Under the pieces are notes generated by a model. That model was given only the letters and a program-made list of their open reading frames with translations. It did no database searches and was not told where the DNA came from. Below are positions 10,447 through 18,612 of a stretch of 64,000 bases of DNA, one piece after another (within the stretch, counting starts at the first letter, position 1; the number at the start of each line of letters is the position of its first letter). This DNA is from Agromyces agglutinans (lineage in GTDB: Bacteria; Actinomycetota; Actinomycetes; Actinomycetales; Microbacteriaceae): assembly GCF_009647605.1 (NCBI RefSeq), contig NZ_WJIF01000004.1, forward strand, positions 1-64,000, in the 5' to 3' direction. Position numbers and translations under genes: made by a program.

Positions 10447-11721
10447 ATGGGAACCCTCGACGCCGCCGTCGACGCCGCGACCGCGAGCTCCGGAGCGGGC
10501 AGCGGCCTCGCGACCGCCGTGCTGCCGCTGCTCGCCCTCGCCGGCTCGCTGGTCGCGGCGGTCGTCGTCGCTTCCCTGCTGGTCGTCTGGCTGCAGAGAC
10601 CCGCCGACGGCGTGCGGTTCGCGCCCACCGACCCCATGGTCGCGGGCCTGCTGCCCGTCGCCTTCGTGTCGGGTTCGGCGTCGGCCCGCTGGCTTCCGGC
10701 CGCGGTCATGCGGCTCGCCGCCGCCGGCGTGCTCGCGATCCGCGATGAGCGGGCGACGGATGTCACCGACGAGCGGGCGGCGCGAGACGTTCGGCTCCTC
10801 CTGCTCGTGGATCCGGCGCGAGCTCGGCCGTCGGTCGCGGCGCTCGAAACCGATGAGTCGCAGCGGGTCGAAGACGGCATCGCGCGGGCGGTCGTCGCAC
10901 CGGGGCGTACCGGCGACAGCTTCCGGTTCGCTCCGAACACCAGCGTGGCGCTCGATCAGGTGGTCGGCCGCAACATCGAACTGCTGGAGGTGACCCGGGC
11001 CGCGTTCGCGCGGGCGGCCGCGCAGTACCGTGAACCGCGCCCGGCTGCCCGCTTCCGCGCGATCACGGTGGGCGGCGTCGTCGGCGTCGCGCTGGGACTC
11101 CTCTCGCTCGGGCTGCAGGACGAGGCATCCATGTCGATCTCGTGGAGCGCGATCGGCATCGGCGCGGTCGCACTGGCGTTCCGCCCGCTGCTGCCGCGCT
11201 GGATCCCGCTGAACGCCGACGGGCTCCTGCTGCGTGCGCGAACGCATGACCTGCGCGAGCTGGTCGTCGGCATGCCCGTGCACGACGAGCAGGCCGCGGC
11301 GCTCGTGCTGCCGTGGGCGATGCTCTTCGACGACCAGGCCGTCGTGCGCGGGTTCGCCGCCGCGGCGGAGGCATGCGGTCGCCCGCCCTCGTGGTACCGG
11401 ACGACCGGTGAATTCTCCGCCGAGCGGCTGGTGTCGTGCCTCGCCCTCGTCGGCAGCGCGCTCGCGCAGCCGATCGGCGTCGGCGGCGGGCTCCTCGCAC
11501 GCCGCGAGGACTCGCGCTTCGGCGTGCCCCTCATCGACGACCACAAGGGCTGGGGCGGCGGATACCTCGCCGGCGGTAGCGGCGCCGACGGCGGGGGAAT
11601 GGGCGGTTTCGGTGGCGACGGCGGTGGCGGCGGTGGCGGCTACGACGGAGGCGGCGGGGGCGGCGGCTTCGGCGGCTTCGACGGCGGTGGAGGCGGGGGT
11701 GACGGCGGTGGAGGCGGGTGA
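10447..11721 (+). CDS. DUF2207-like membrane protein with Gly-rich C-terminus
   Basis: 424 residues. The N-terminus has one transmembrane helix (VLPLLALAGSLVAAVVVASLLVVW, residues 24-47). Then comes the cytoplasmic-type domain seen in DUF2207 proteins, with a short hydrophobic pair mid-protein (around GGVVGVALGLLSLGL and SIGIGAVALAFRPLL) and the AALVLPWAMLFDD motif. The tail is nearly pure Gly with Asp and Tyr. Compared with full DUF2207 proteins (over 550 residues) the extracellular N-terminal domain is missing. TACTCT (10435-10440) lies exactly 6 nt before ATG, so the mRNA is probably leaderless. Role unknown. Confidence 0.65.
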   Translation: MGTLDAAVDAATASSGAGSGLATAVLPLLALAGSLVAAVVVASLLVVWLQRPADGVRFAPTDPMVAGLLPVAFVSGSASARWLPAAVMRLAAAGVLAIRDERATDVTDERAARDVRLLLLVDPARARPSVAALETDESQRVEDGIARAVVAPGRTGDSFRFAPNTSVALDQVVGRNIELLEVTRAAFARAAAQYREPRPAARFRAITVGGVVGVALGLLSLGLQDEASMSISWSAIGIGAVALAFRPLLPRWIPLNADGLLLRARTHDLRELVVGMPVHDEQAAALVLPWAMLFDDQAVVRGFAAAAEACGRPPSWYRTTGEFSAERLVSCLALVGSALAQPIGVGGGLLARREDSRFGVPLIDDHKGWGGGYLAGGSGADGGGMGGFGGDGGGGGGGYDGGGGGGGFGGFDGGGGGGDGGGGG

Positions 11722-11819
11722 AGGTGCCCGATTCCGGCGACGATGTCGATCGACGCGCCGCCTGATCGACGTCATCATGAGACGGATGCCCCGTCGTCAC
11801 GGAATGGGAAGGAAGCACC

Positions 11820-12370
11820 ATGCGCAACCTGATCGTCACGGAGTTCATCACCCTCGACGGCGTCGTCGACTCGCCCGGCGGGGGCGAGCACCCGCGCGCG
11901 GGGTGGACGTTCACCGAGGTCCGTTCGTCGAGGAGGCCTACGAGCTCAAGGGTCGCGAGCAGGAGACGGCCGGAGCGCTGCTGCTCGGGCGGGTGAGCTA
12001 CGACGAGTTCGCACCGGTCTGGCCGTCGATGGACGAGTTCGCCGAGTACAACGCCATGCCGAAGTATGTGGTGTCGTCGACGCTGACGGATCCCGAATGG
12101 AACAACACGACCGTGCTGCGCTCACTCGACGAGGTCGCCGAGCTCAAGCGCGGTGAGGGCGGAGACATCCTCGTGCACGCGAGCCCCACGCTCGCACAGG
12201 GCCTCGCCGAGGCCGAGCTCGTCGACCGGTACCACCTGCTGCAGTTCCCCGTCGTGCTCGGCGAGGGCAAGCGGCTGTTCAACGGACGCGAGCCGGGCTC
12301 GCTGAAGCTCGTCGAGCACGAGGCCTACTCGAACGGCATCGTGAAGCTGATCTACGACGTGGTGCGGTGA
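11820..12370 (+). pseudogene. Frameshifted dihydrofolate-reductase-like (RibD C-terminal domain) protein
   Basis: The start ATG has a strong site, GGGAAGGA, upstream and begins MRNLIVTEFITLDGVVDSPGG, the usual opening of YwjB-type RibD-C proteins. The frame is lost near 11919-11924. Family-like sequence resumes one frame back as FVEEAYELKGREQ, followed by GALLLGRVSYDEF and LLQFPVVLGEGKRLF. One missing base (for example CCC read as CC) would restore about 183 residues. It could be a real mutation or a sequencing error. The downstream hydrolase starts at GTG within GTGA overlapping this gene's stop, so expression of that gene may depend on reading through this one. Confidence 0.75.
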
Positions 12371-13173
12371 GCGACATGGCGGAGTACGTGGACGTCGGCG
12401 GCGTCGACACCTGGGTCGATGTCCGGGGGGCGGGGGAGCGCACCGTGGTGCTGCTGCACGGCGGCATGGGCAACAGCGACGACCTGCTCGACTCGATCGG
12501 GCGCGACCTCGAGGGGGAGTTCCGCGTCGCGGCATTCGACCGGGTGGGCCACGGGCGCACGGCCGACGCCGAGGGGGCGTGGCACTACGACGACATGGCG
12601 ACGCACGCCATCGCCGTGCTCGAGCGCCTCGCCGGCGGCGGCGCCACCGGTGGAGCGGCGCCGGTGTTCGACCTCGTCGGCTGGAGCGACGGCGGCATCG
12701 TGGCGCTGCTCGTCGCACTGCGCCGGCCCGACCTCGTGGATCGCCTCGTGCTGATCGGCGCGAACTTCCACTTCGACGGCATCCATGACCTGCCGCTGGG
12801 CGATGGCGGCGAGGAGAGCCCGCTCTACGCCGGGTTCGCCGAGCGCTCGCCCGACGGGCCCGAGCGCTACCCCGTCGCGATCGCCAAGTGGATCGAGATG
12901 ATCACGACCGAACCCACGCTCACCGTCGACGACGTCGCGCGGATCGACCACCCGACGCTCGTGCTCGTCGGCGACGACGACCTCGTGAAGCTCGAGCACA
13001 CGGTCGCCCTCTACGAGGCGCTGCCGCACGGGCGGCTCTGCGTGCTGCCCGGTGCGTCGCACATCCTCGTCTTCGAGCACCTGGAGCTCGTGGCATCCGT
13101 CATCGGGGAGTTCCTGCGGGGGCCGCGCGATCCCGAGACGATCCTGCCGGTGCGGCGGCGAGCCGCGGACTGA
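12367..13173 (+). CDS. Alpha/beta hydrolase
   Basis: 268 residues with a complete alpha/beta-hydrolase signature: LLHGGMGNS (oxyanion loop), GWSDGG nucleophile elbow with the catalytic Ser, LVGDDD holding the acid, and LPGASH with the catalytic His. There is no signal peptide, so it is cytoplasmic. The GTG start overlaps the stop of the reductase-like gene by 4 nt, implying translational coupling. The substrate is unknown; the family includes esterases, haloperoxidases and C-C hydrolases. The C-terminal extension RGPRDPETILPVRRRAAD has no clear role. Confidence 0.85.
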   Translation: MSDMAEYVDVGGVDTWVDVRGAGERTVVLLHGGMGNSDDLLDSIGRDLEGEFRVAAFDRVGHGRTADAEGAWHYDDMATHAIAVLERLAGGGATGGAAPVFDLVGWSDGGIVALLVALRRPDLVDRLVLIGANFHFDGIHDLPLGDGGEESPLYAGFAERSPDGPERYPVAIAKWIEMITTEPTLTVDDVARIDHPTLVLVGDDDLVKLEHTVALYEALPHGRLCVLPGASHILVFEHLELVASVIGEFLRGPRDPETILPVRRRAAD

Positions 13174-13198
13174 CGCGAGTTCCGGCCCGATTCAGGAC

Positions 13199-13225
13199 TT
13201 GGCACTCTCGACCCGAGAGTGCTAA
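13199..13225 (+). promoter_or_regulatory. CIRCE operator (HrcA site)
   Basis: TTGGCACTC-N9-GAGTGCTAA, one mismatch from the CIRCE consensus TTAGCACTC-N9-GAGTGCTAA. It lies 94 bp upstream of the hsp20 start and would bind the heat-shock repressor HrcA. Confidence 0.9.
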
Positions 13226-13235
13226 TTTAACGGTA

Positions 13236-13256
13236 GTTGAGTCGAGGTGACTCAAC
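13236..13256 (+). promoter_or_regulatory. HAIR operator (HspR site)
   Basis: GTTGAGT-N7-ACTCAAC, differing from the HAIR consensus CTTGAGT-N7-ACTCAAG only at the outermost pair. It lies 10 bp after the CIRCE element and upstream of hsp20. HspR would bind here, so two heat-shock repressors probably act on one promoter. Confidence 0.85.
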
Positions 13257-13318
13257 CATTGGAACCCTCGGTTGCGGGTGTCCCGCGATCGAGCGAGACG
13301 CACACACAGGAGGAGATC

Positions 13319-13756
13319 ATGCCAGTCACCTGGGACCCGTTCCGCGACCTCGACCGCCTCGCCGCGAGCATGCTCGACTCGAGGCAGGGCCCGCGGATGA
13401 TGCCGATCGACCTGCATCGCGACGGCGACCACTACGTGCTGAGCGCCGACCTGCCGGGCGTCGACCCCGGATCGATCGACATCGACGTCGACGGCCAGTT
13501 GCTGACGATCCGCGCCGAGCGCACCCTGCGCGACAGCGAGGGCGTGCAGTGGCTCGCGCACGAGCGGCCGAGCGGCTCGTTCCTGCGCCAGCTCACGGTC
13601 GGCGACGGCATCGACACCGCGAGCATCAGCGCGCACTACGACAACGGCGTGCTGAGCGTCATCATCCCGGTGTCCGAGCGCGCGAAGCCGCGCAAGGTCG
13701 AGGTGCGCCAGGCGACCGCCGAGGCGCCGAAGCAGGTCGCCGCGAGCGAGAGCTGA
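13319..13756 (+). CDS. hsp20: Small heat-shock protein, Hsp20/alpha-crystallin family
   Basis: 145 residues, normal for the family. Residues 1-35 form the N-terminal arm (WDPFRDLDRLAASML). Next comes the alpha-crystallin domain from about residue 36, with DLPGVDPGSIDIDVDGQLLTIRAER and the conserved closing AHYDNGVLSVIIPV (A-x-x-x-NGVL). A short charged tail follows. It is an ATP-independent holdase in the cytoplasm. The start is fixed by the strong AGGAGG at 13308-13313. CIRCE and HAIR operators upstream indicate control by both HrcA and HspR. A perfect palindrome terminates the transcript. Confidence 0.95.
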   Translation: MPVTWDPFRDLDRLAASMLDSRQGPRMMPIDLHRDGDHYVLSADLPGVDPGSIDIDVDGQLLTIRAERTLRDSEGVQWLAHERPSGSFLRQLTVGDGIDTASISAHYDNGVLSVIIPVSERAKPRKVEVRQATAEAPKQVAASES

Positions 13757-13801
13757 GCCGACGGCGCGACGACGCGGAACAGAGACGAGGCGGAACAGAG
13801 C

Positions 13802-13833
13802 GAGAGGGCGGATGCCGCGGCATCCGCCCTCTC
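13802..13833. terminator. Perfect 32-bp palindromic terminator between hsp20 and the convergent small gene
   Basis: GAGAGGGCGGATGCCG (13802-13817) is exactly inverted in 13818-13833. It serves convergent genes on both sides. Confidence 0.7.
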
Positions 13834-13847
13834 ATTGCGTTCCGGTA

Positions 13848-14072
13848 CTACTCCTCGACGCCCGGGTCGCCGCCCGAGAGGCCGCCGTCGGTCGACTCGG
13901 TCATGGGCTCGGCGTTGCCCGGCGCGCCCGGGCCTTCTCCCTCGGCGGTGTCGCCGCCGGCGGGCCGGTCGTTCGAGCGGTCGAGGTCGCGAAGCTCCTG
14001 GTCGTCGGGCTCGCGCTCGCCGTCGGCGTCGCGGTCGGGCGTCGAGCCGTCGGGTCGGGTCGAATCGGTCAT
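13848..14072 (-). CDS. Small acidic hydrophilic protein of unknown function
   Basis: 74 residues, very rich in Asp, Glu, Gly and Pro, with no hydrophobic core (starts MTDSTRPDGSTPDRDADGE). It is probably intrinsically disordered. The start is supported by AAGGAG about 7 nt upstream and by a following palindromic terminator. Such short acidic proteins are common in Microbacteriaceae. I can assign no function. Confidence 0.6.
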   Translation of the reverse strand: MTDSTRPDGSTPDRDADGEREPDDQELRDLDRSNDRPAGGDTAEGEGPGAPGNAEPMTESTDGGLSGGDPGVEE

Positions 14073-14172
14073 CGGATGCTCCTTCGTACGGTGATGGATC
14101 GCGGAGAGGTCGTCGATACTCGAGCCTCTCGCGGTCGCGCGCCGAACGGCAGGGGGTTGACGCCCACGCCAG

Positions 14173-14204
14173 AGCGGGCCGGCGGCTGACGCCGCCGACC
14201 CGCT
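14173..14204 (-). terminator. Terminator hairpin of the secreted glycosidase gene
   Basis: AGCGGGCCGGCGGC (14173-14186) pairs with GCCGCCGACCCGCT (14191-14204) across the tetraloop TGAC, 13 of 14 matched. It starts 19 bp past the glycosidase stop on the minus strand. Confidence 0.6.
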
Positions 14205-14222
14205 CCCGGTCTCGCCGTCGGC

Positions 14223-17200
14223 CTACGAGGCCGGTGCGAACACCTCGATCTCGGCCAGCTGCATCCGGTACTCGTCGTCCTCGACCGTGCGCAGCGACGT
14301 GCCGGTCACGCGAACGTACCGCGCGTCGCGAGCGTCGAACGAGAACGACGGCACTGCGAAGGTGGTCGGCTGCGCGTAGTCGGTCTCGGCGACCGCCGGA
14401 GTCCACGTCACGCCGTCGACCGACGTCTCGATCGTGAACGCCGCCGGGAACCCGCGGCCGATGTCGCGTCCGTCGTAGTTGCGCGGCAGCAGGTCGACGC
14501 GGCCGACGGAGTGCGCCTGCCCGAGGTCGAGGCTGATCCACTCCGTGTGGTTCTCGCCCACCTGCGCCTCGCTCGACCACCCGATCGACGGGTCGGTGCT
14601 GAAGCGCGCGCCGTCGGTCGCGAACGCGGCGGAGAAGCGGTCGAACTCCTGGCTGCTGCTCGCCGTCACCGCCGCGCCGAGCGCGAGGTCGACCGGCACC
14701 TCGGAGTCGAGCACGAACCCGTCGGCGTCGCCGTCGACGAGGGCGACCCGGCGCTCGCCGGTGCCGTCGAGCACGTAGCTCACGACGCCCTGGTCGTCGG
14801 CCTGCACCTCGTGCTCGCGCTTGCCGTCGCGAACGGTATACGACGCGCCGGGTTCCTGCCCCGACCACTGCATGGTCACGCGCTGGTCGCGATCCTTGGT
14901 GCGGTAGTCGACGGTCTGGTCGAGCACCGAGTGGTAGGTGACCGTGAGCTCGTCGGACTCGTGGATCGTCTTGGTCACCTCACTGCCGTTCATCGCCTCG
15001 GGGAAGTTCGGAGCGATGGTGACGCCATCGGCGGTCGGCCGGATGCCGAGCATCGACGAGAAGACGCCGCCTGCGGCATTCGCGTTGGTCGGGAACCAGG
15101 CCTCGCCGAGCCGCGGCTTCAGCGACCAGTCGAGGAAGCTCCAGCCGTGGAATCCGTCCTCGGTGTACCGCGCGAGCGTGTTGTCGAGGTAGGTCAGCGA
15201 CCGCTCGCGCTCACCGACGACGTTCGCCGCCCGCATGTACATCTCGGTCATGAACGGGTAGATCGGCCCGTCCTCGAGGCCCGACTGGAAGTGGTCACCG
15301 GCCCACTCCTCGGTGTCGGGGAGGATCGGGTAGAAGTTCTGCGGGATCATGCCCAGGCGGTTCTTCTGCATCTCGACATCGAGCTCGTTGAGGATCGCGC
15401 GCCCGCGCTCGACATCGACCATGCCGAAGGCGACGGCCTGCAGGTTCAGCTGGGTGTGCTTGACCGAGGCCTGCGGGGTGCCGTCGGGGCAGAGCCAGTA
15501 CGCGAACATGCCCTTCTCGGGGTCCCAGAGCCCGCCGTCGGCGGTGTCCTTGTTGAACTGCTCCTTGAGCCGGGCGGCCGTCGCCGCGTACGAGTCGGCG
15601 CGCCCCGTGTCGCCGAAGACGTCGCGCTCGAGCTCGCCCCAGAGCGTGAGCGCGCGATACATCAACTCGTTCACGTAGCCGCTACGGCCGTGAACGTAGA
15701 AGGCGTCGTTCCATTCGCGCAGCGACTTCTTCGAGTGGCAGGTCTCGATGTCGTTCTTGAACAGGCCCGACGGGTCGTCGTAGCGCTGCTGGAGCATGTA
15801 GTCCATCGCCCGGCGCACCGAGTCCCGCATCGAGGCGAGCCACTCGTCGTCACCGGTGTACTCGTAGAGCTCGGCGACGGCCGCCGCGTACGCCGGGTCG
15901 GCGTCGGCGAGGTTGTTGTCGCCCCAGGGGTTCGTCCGGCGATAGGTGCGGCCGTACATGTGGCCGTCCTCGCCCTGCGCGTACTCGCGGAAGTACTCGA
16001 GCAGGTTCAGCTGCGACTGCGTCATCGCCGGGTCGAAGTACCCGAACACGGTCGGGTTCGAGAGGGCGAGGTCGTACGGGCCCGTGCCGAGGTATCGCAG
16101 GCCCACGGTCGACATGCCGTAGCCCGTGTCGACGACGCCCGAACGGCCGAAGTCGTTCAGCAGCGAGGTCAGCGCGGCCGGGTCGGCGACGCCGTTGACC
16201 TCGCCGAGGTCGTAGTACGCGTCGTAGTCGGCCGGTGCGAACGAGAAGTCGACGACGTCGCGCTGGCCGTCGGCGCCGGTGACCGGCTCGTAGATGAGCG
16301 TGTCGACGCCGTTGCCGGTGTGGCCGCTGTAGACGAAGCCGCTCTCCTTGGTGCCGAGGAGGTACCCCCACTCGTCCTCGCCGCTGACCTGGGTCTCCTG
16401 GCCGAGGCGACCCTCGCCGTAGGTGAACTCCGTCGCGATGCGGCGGTCGCTCCGGGTGTCGACCGCGAGCGCCTGCTCGCCCGCGTTCGCGAGGAAGACG
16501 AACTGCCCCTGCTCGACGCCGTAGCGGTCGTTCGGCTCGCTCAGGAAGAACCCGTCGTGACCGGTGTAGGCGTTGCCGATCGGCAGGTTGCCGCCGTCCG
16601 CGGGACGGCGGATGTTGTCCCAGACGCGCGCCCAGCCGATCTCGAGCTGGCCGTTGTGCCGGATGACCGGGTCGACGCCGTCGGCCCAGTCGTAGCTGCG
16701 GTCGACACGGAGCCCGATCGCGGCCTTGTCGAGGTCGAACGACCAGGTCTCGTCGATGCGCACCTCGGCGGACGCCATCGAGAAGTTGAGGTCGACGGCC
16801 TTGCCGTGCACCTTCACCACCGGGTCGGCGCCGAGCTGCCGGCTGTCGAGCTCCGTGCCGGTTGCGTCGACCACGAGCGTGCTGGCCATGCCGTCGGCGA
16901 GCAGCTCGGTGCCGGCCAGCGTGAACGACGCGACGGCGGCCTGGCCGCCGTAGGCGATCACCATCCGCAGGTCGCCGTCGACGAGCGTGACGGTCTTCGC
17001 CGCCTCGTCGTGCGAGATCTCGCGCTTCGAGGCAGCGGCCTTCGTCGCGCTCGCGGAGGCATCCGCCGTGACGGATGCCTCGCCGGCGGCGTGCGCGATC
17101 GGCTGGGCGGCGGCGGGCGCGAGGCCCGATGCGAGGGTCGCACCGGCCGCGAGGGTCGCGAGCGTCGCGGTGACCAGCCGGCGTCGGCGGCGCCCGGGTC

Positions 17201-17225
17201 GTGGTGGTCGGGACAGGGTCGTCAT
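14223..17225 (-). CDS. Secreted alpha/alpha-barrel glycoside hydrolase with C-terminal discoidin (F5/8 type C) domain
   Basis: 1000 residues. The ATG at 17223-17225 has AAGGAG 8 nt upstream. Residues 1-40 are a signal peptide (RPGRRRRRLVTATLATLAAG ... APAAA). Residues 70-280 form a beta-sandwich-like region (VTLVDGDLRMVIAYGG). Residues 380-720 form an alpha/alpha-toroid with motifs common to clan-G-like glycosidases (GH63/GH78-type): GRTYRRTNPWGDNN, LREWNDAFYVHGRSGYVNEL, GLEDGPIYPFMTEMY, EAWFPTNANAAGG. The last 150 residues are a discoidin carbohydrate-binding domain (SLDLGQAHSVGRVDLLPRNYDGRD ... RYVRVTGTSLR). It probably acts outside the cell on plant polysaccharide. A TTGACA promoter with an operator in its spacer links it to the LacI regulator next door. 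The exact GH family is not certain. Confidence 0.8.
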   Translation of the reverse strand: MTTLSRPPRPGRRRRRLVTATLATLAAGATLASGLAPAAAQPIAHAAGEASVTADASASATKAAASKREISHDEAAKTVTLVDGDLRMVIAYGGQAAVASFTLAGTELLADGMASTLVVDATGTELDSRQLGADPVVKVHGKAVDLNFSMASAEVRIDETWSFDLDKAAIGLRVDRSYDWADGVDPVIRHNGQLEIGWARVWDNIRRPADGGNLPIGNAYTGHDGFFLSEPNDRYGVEQGQFVFLANAGEQALAVDTRSDRRIATEFTYGEGRLGQETQVSGEDEWGYLLGTKESGFVYSGHTGNGVDTLIYEPVTGADGQRDVVDFSFAPADYDAYYDLGEVNGVADPAALTSLLNDFGRSGVVDTGYGMSTVGLRYLGTGPYDLALSNPTVFGYFDPAMTQSQLNLLEYFREYAQGEDGHMYGRTYRRTNPWGDNNLADADPAYAAAVAELYEYTGDDEWLASMRDSVRRAMDYMLQQRYDDPSGLFKNDIETCHSKKSLREWNDAFYVHGRSGYVNELMYRALTLWGELERDVFGDTGRADSYAATAARLKEQFNKDTADGGLWDPEKGMFAYWLCPDGTPQASVKHTQLNLQAVAFGMVDVERGRAILNELDVEMQKNRLGMIPQNFYPILPDTEEWAGDHFQSGLEDGPIYPFMTEMYMRAANVVGERERSLTYLDNTLARYTEDGFHGWSFLDWSLKPRLGEAWFPTNANAAGGVFSSMLGIRPTADGVTIAPNFPEAMNGSEVTKTIHESDELTVTYHSVLDQTVDYRTKDRDQRVTMQWSGQEPGASYTVRDGKREHEVQADDQGVVSYVLDGTGERRVALVDGDADGFVLDSEVPVDLALGAAVTASSSQEFDRFSAAFATDGARFSTDPSIGWSSEAQVGENHTEWISLDLGQAHSVGRVDLLPRNYDGRDIGRGFPAAFTIETSVDGVTWTPAVAETDYAQPTTFAVPSFSFDARDARYVRVTGTSLRTVEDDEYRMQLAEIEVFAPAS

Positions 17226-17302
17226 GGGCCATGCTCCTTCGGTGGCCGGCCCGACGACGTGCCTCATGCGCGTCATCGGGCGGGGCGATCAGGTACCCGG
17301 TG

Positions 17303-17332
17303 ACTATGGCAACCCTTTGCCGTTCCTGTCAA
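17303..17332 (-). promoter_or_regulatory. Promoter of the secreted glycosidase with LacI-type operator in the spacer
   Basis: On the minus strand, TTGACA (17327-17332) is followed after 18 nt by CATAGT. The palindromic GGCAA-AGGG-TTGCC (17308-17321) occupies the spacer. The same core GCAACCCTTTGC recurs at 18532-18543 before the ABC transporter genes. A 12-mer AAACTTTTCCAT just upstream (17331-17342) is repeated at 18447-18458. Confidence 0.6.
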
Positions 17333-17395
17333 ACTTTTCCATAAGTTTTCCGTGAGCGGGCGACCCGTCTCCGCTTCGGCGCTCGGCTGCCCGGT

Positions 17396-18421
17396 TCACT
17401 CGACCGCGGTCGACTCCCGGGGGATGAGCTGGCAGTCGATGCGCCGGATGCCGGGCTCGAGCCGGCCGGTGTCGATCGCGGCGAGGAGCGCCTCGGCGGC
17501 GGTCGAGCCGACCTCGTGCAGGCTCATGTCGATGGTCGACAGCGGCGGTCGGCTCGCCTCGACCATGACGTCCCAGTTGTCGAATCCGATCACGCCGACG
17601 CGCCCCGGCACGTCGACGTCGGCCTCGCGGAGGGCCTCCGTCACGCCGCGGGCCACCTGGTCGCTCGCGCACACCACGCCGTCGAAGTCGACGCCCGACA
17701 GCAGCACCTGCTTGATCGCCTGGCGGCCCCAGCGCTCCGTCCACTCGCCGAACAGCGGCTCGTGCACGAGGTCGAGGCCTCGCTCGGCGAGCACCTCGCG
17801 CGTGGCCGTCAGCCGCACGCGGGAGGCGTCGTCGCGCTGGGGCCCGGCGATGTAGACCAGCTTCTCGCGGCCCGTCGACAGCAGGTGCCGCGTGGCCATG
17901 CGGGCGCCCTCGGCGTCGTCGGGCACGACCGAGGTGTCGCGTTCGTTGCGCGACCACGCCATCGCGTAGACCACGGGCACCGGGAGGTCGGCGCGCAGGC
18001 CGTCGCGCGCGAACTCGCCCGCGCCGGTGACCAGGATGCCGTCGACCCGGCGCCGCAGGAACGAGTCGACGAAGTACTGCTCGCGGATCGGGTCGCCCCG
18101 GCCGTCGCACAGCACGAGCGCGATCTCGTGCTCGGCGAGCGTCTCGATCGCCCCGAGCAGCACGGGCACCGTCAGCCGGCCGAAGCGGTCGCTCGTGATG
18201 ACGCCGATCGTGTTCGTCTTGCCGGTGAACAGGCTCGCCGCGACCTGGTTGGTCTGGAAGCCGAGCTCCTCGGCCGCCGCGAGGATGCGCTGCCTGGTCT
18301 CGTAGCGCACGGCGCCCTTGCCAGAGAGGGCTTTGGACACCGTTGAGATCGAGACGCCCGCGCGAGCGGCGACGTCTCCGGCGGTCACACGGCGGCGATG
18401 GTTGGTGTCGTGGCTGGTCAC
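17396..18421 (-). CDS. LacI family transcriptional repressor
   Basis: 341 residues from a GTG start (18419-18421). The N-terminal HTH and hinge are textbook LacI: TAGDVAARAGVSISTVSKAL, then RQRILAAAEELGFQTNQVAASL. The rest is a periplasmic-binding-protein-like effector domain (GVITSDRFGRLTVPVLLGAIE, VCASDQVARGVTEALREADV, VGVIGFDNWD). It lies between the secreted glycosidase (same strand, downstream) and the ABC transporter (divergent). The palindrome GCAACCCTTTGC in front of both is its likely operator. The effector is probably a sugar imported by the transporter. Confidence 0.92.
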   Translation of the reverse strand: MTSHDTNHRRRVTAGDVAARAGVSISTVSKALSGKGAVRYETRQRILAAAEELGFQTNQVAASLFTGKTNTIGVITSDRFGRLTVPVLLGAIETLAEHEIALVLCDGRGDPIREQYFVDSFLRRRVDGILVTGAGEFARDGLRADLPVPVVYAMAWSRNERDTSVVPDDAEGARMATRHLLSTGREKLVYIAGPQRDDASRVRLTATREVLAERGLDLVHEPLFGEWTERWGRQAIKQVLLSGVDFDGVVCASDQVARGVTEALREADVDVPGRVGVIGFDNWDVMVEASRPPLSTIDMSLHEVGSTAAEALLAAIDTGRLEPGIRRIDCQLIPRESTAVE

Positions 18422-18494
18422 ACGAGCACTGTACCGGGCTTTACAGAAACTTTTCCATCTCGATATGCGGTGACTGCGCCGGATCGGCGGGGGT

Positions 18495-18545
18495 TTGCGG
18501 AACCGCGTCGGAAACGTTATGGTCTGAAACCGCAACCCTTTGCGG
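18495..18545 (+). promoter_or_regulatory. Promoter and LacI operator of the first ABC transporter operon
   Basis: TTGCGG (18495-18500), 17 nt, TATGGT (18518-18523), then 6 nt later the perfect palindrome CCGCAA-CCCT-TTGCGG (18530-18545). A repressor there would overlap the transcription start. The operator core is shared with the glycosidase promoter at 17308-17321. Confidence 0.6.
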
Positions 18546-18612
18546 AAAACGATCAGTTACTTTCCCGGCTTCCGCATTGCGGGCTCGTTCATCACAGACA
18601 ACGGAGTTCCCC

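Noticed and set aside
14511..17303. A 930-codon open frame on the plus strand opposite the secreted glycosidase
   Set aside because: It is antisense to a gene with a signal peptide, RBS and domain matches. Long antisense frames are normal at this GC, and its protein shows no motifs, only Val/Arg/Asp-rich sequence.
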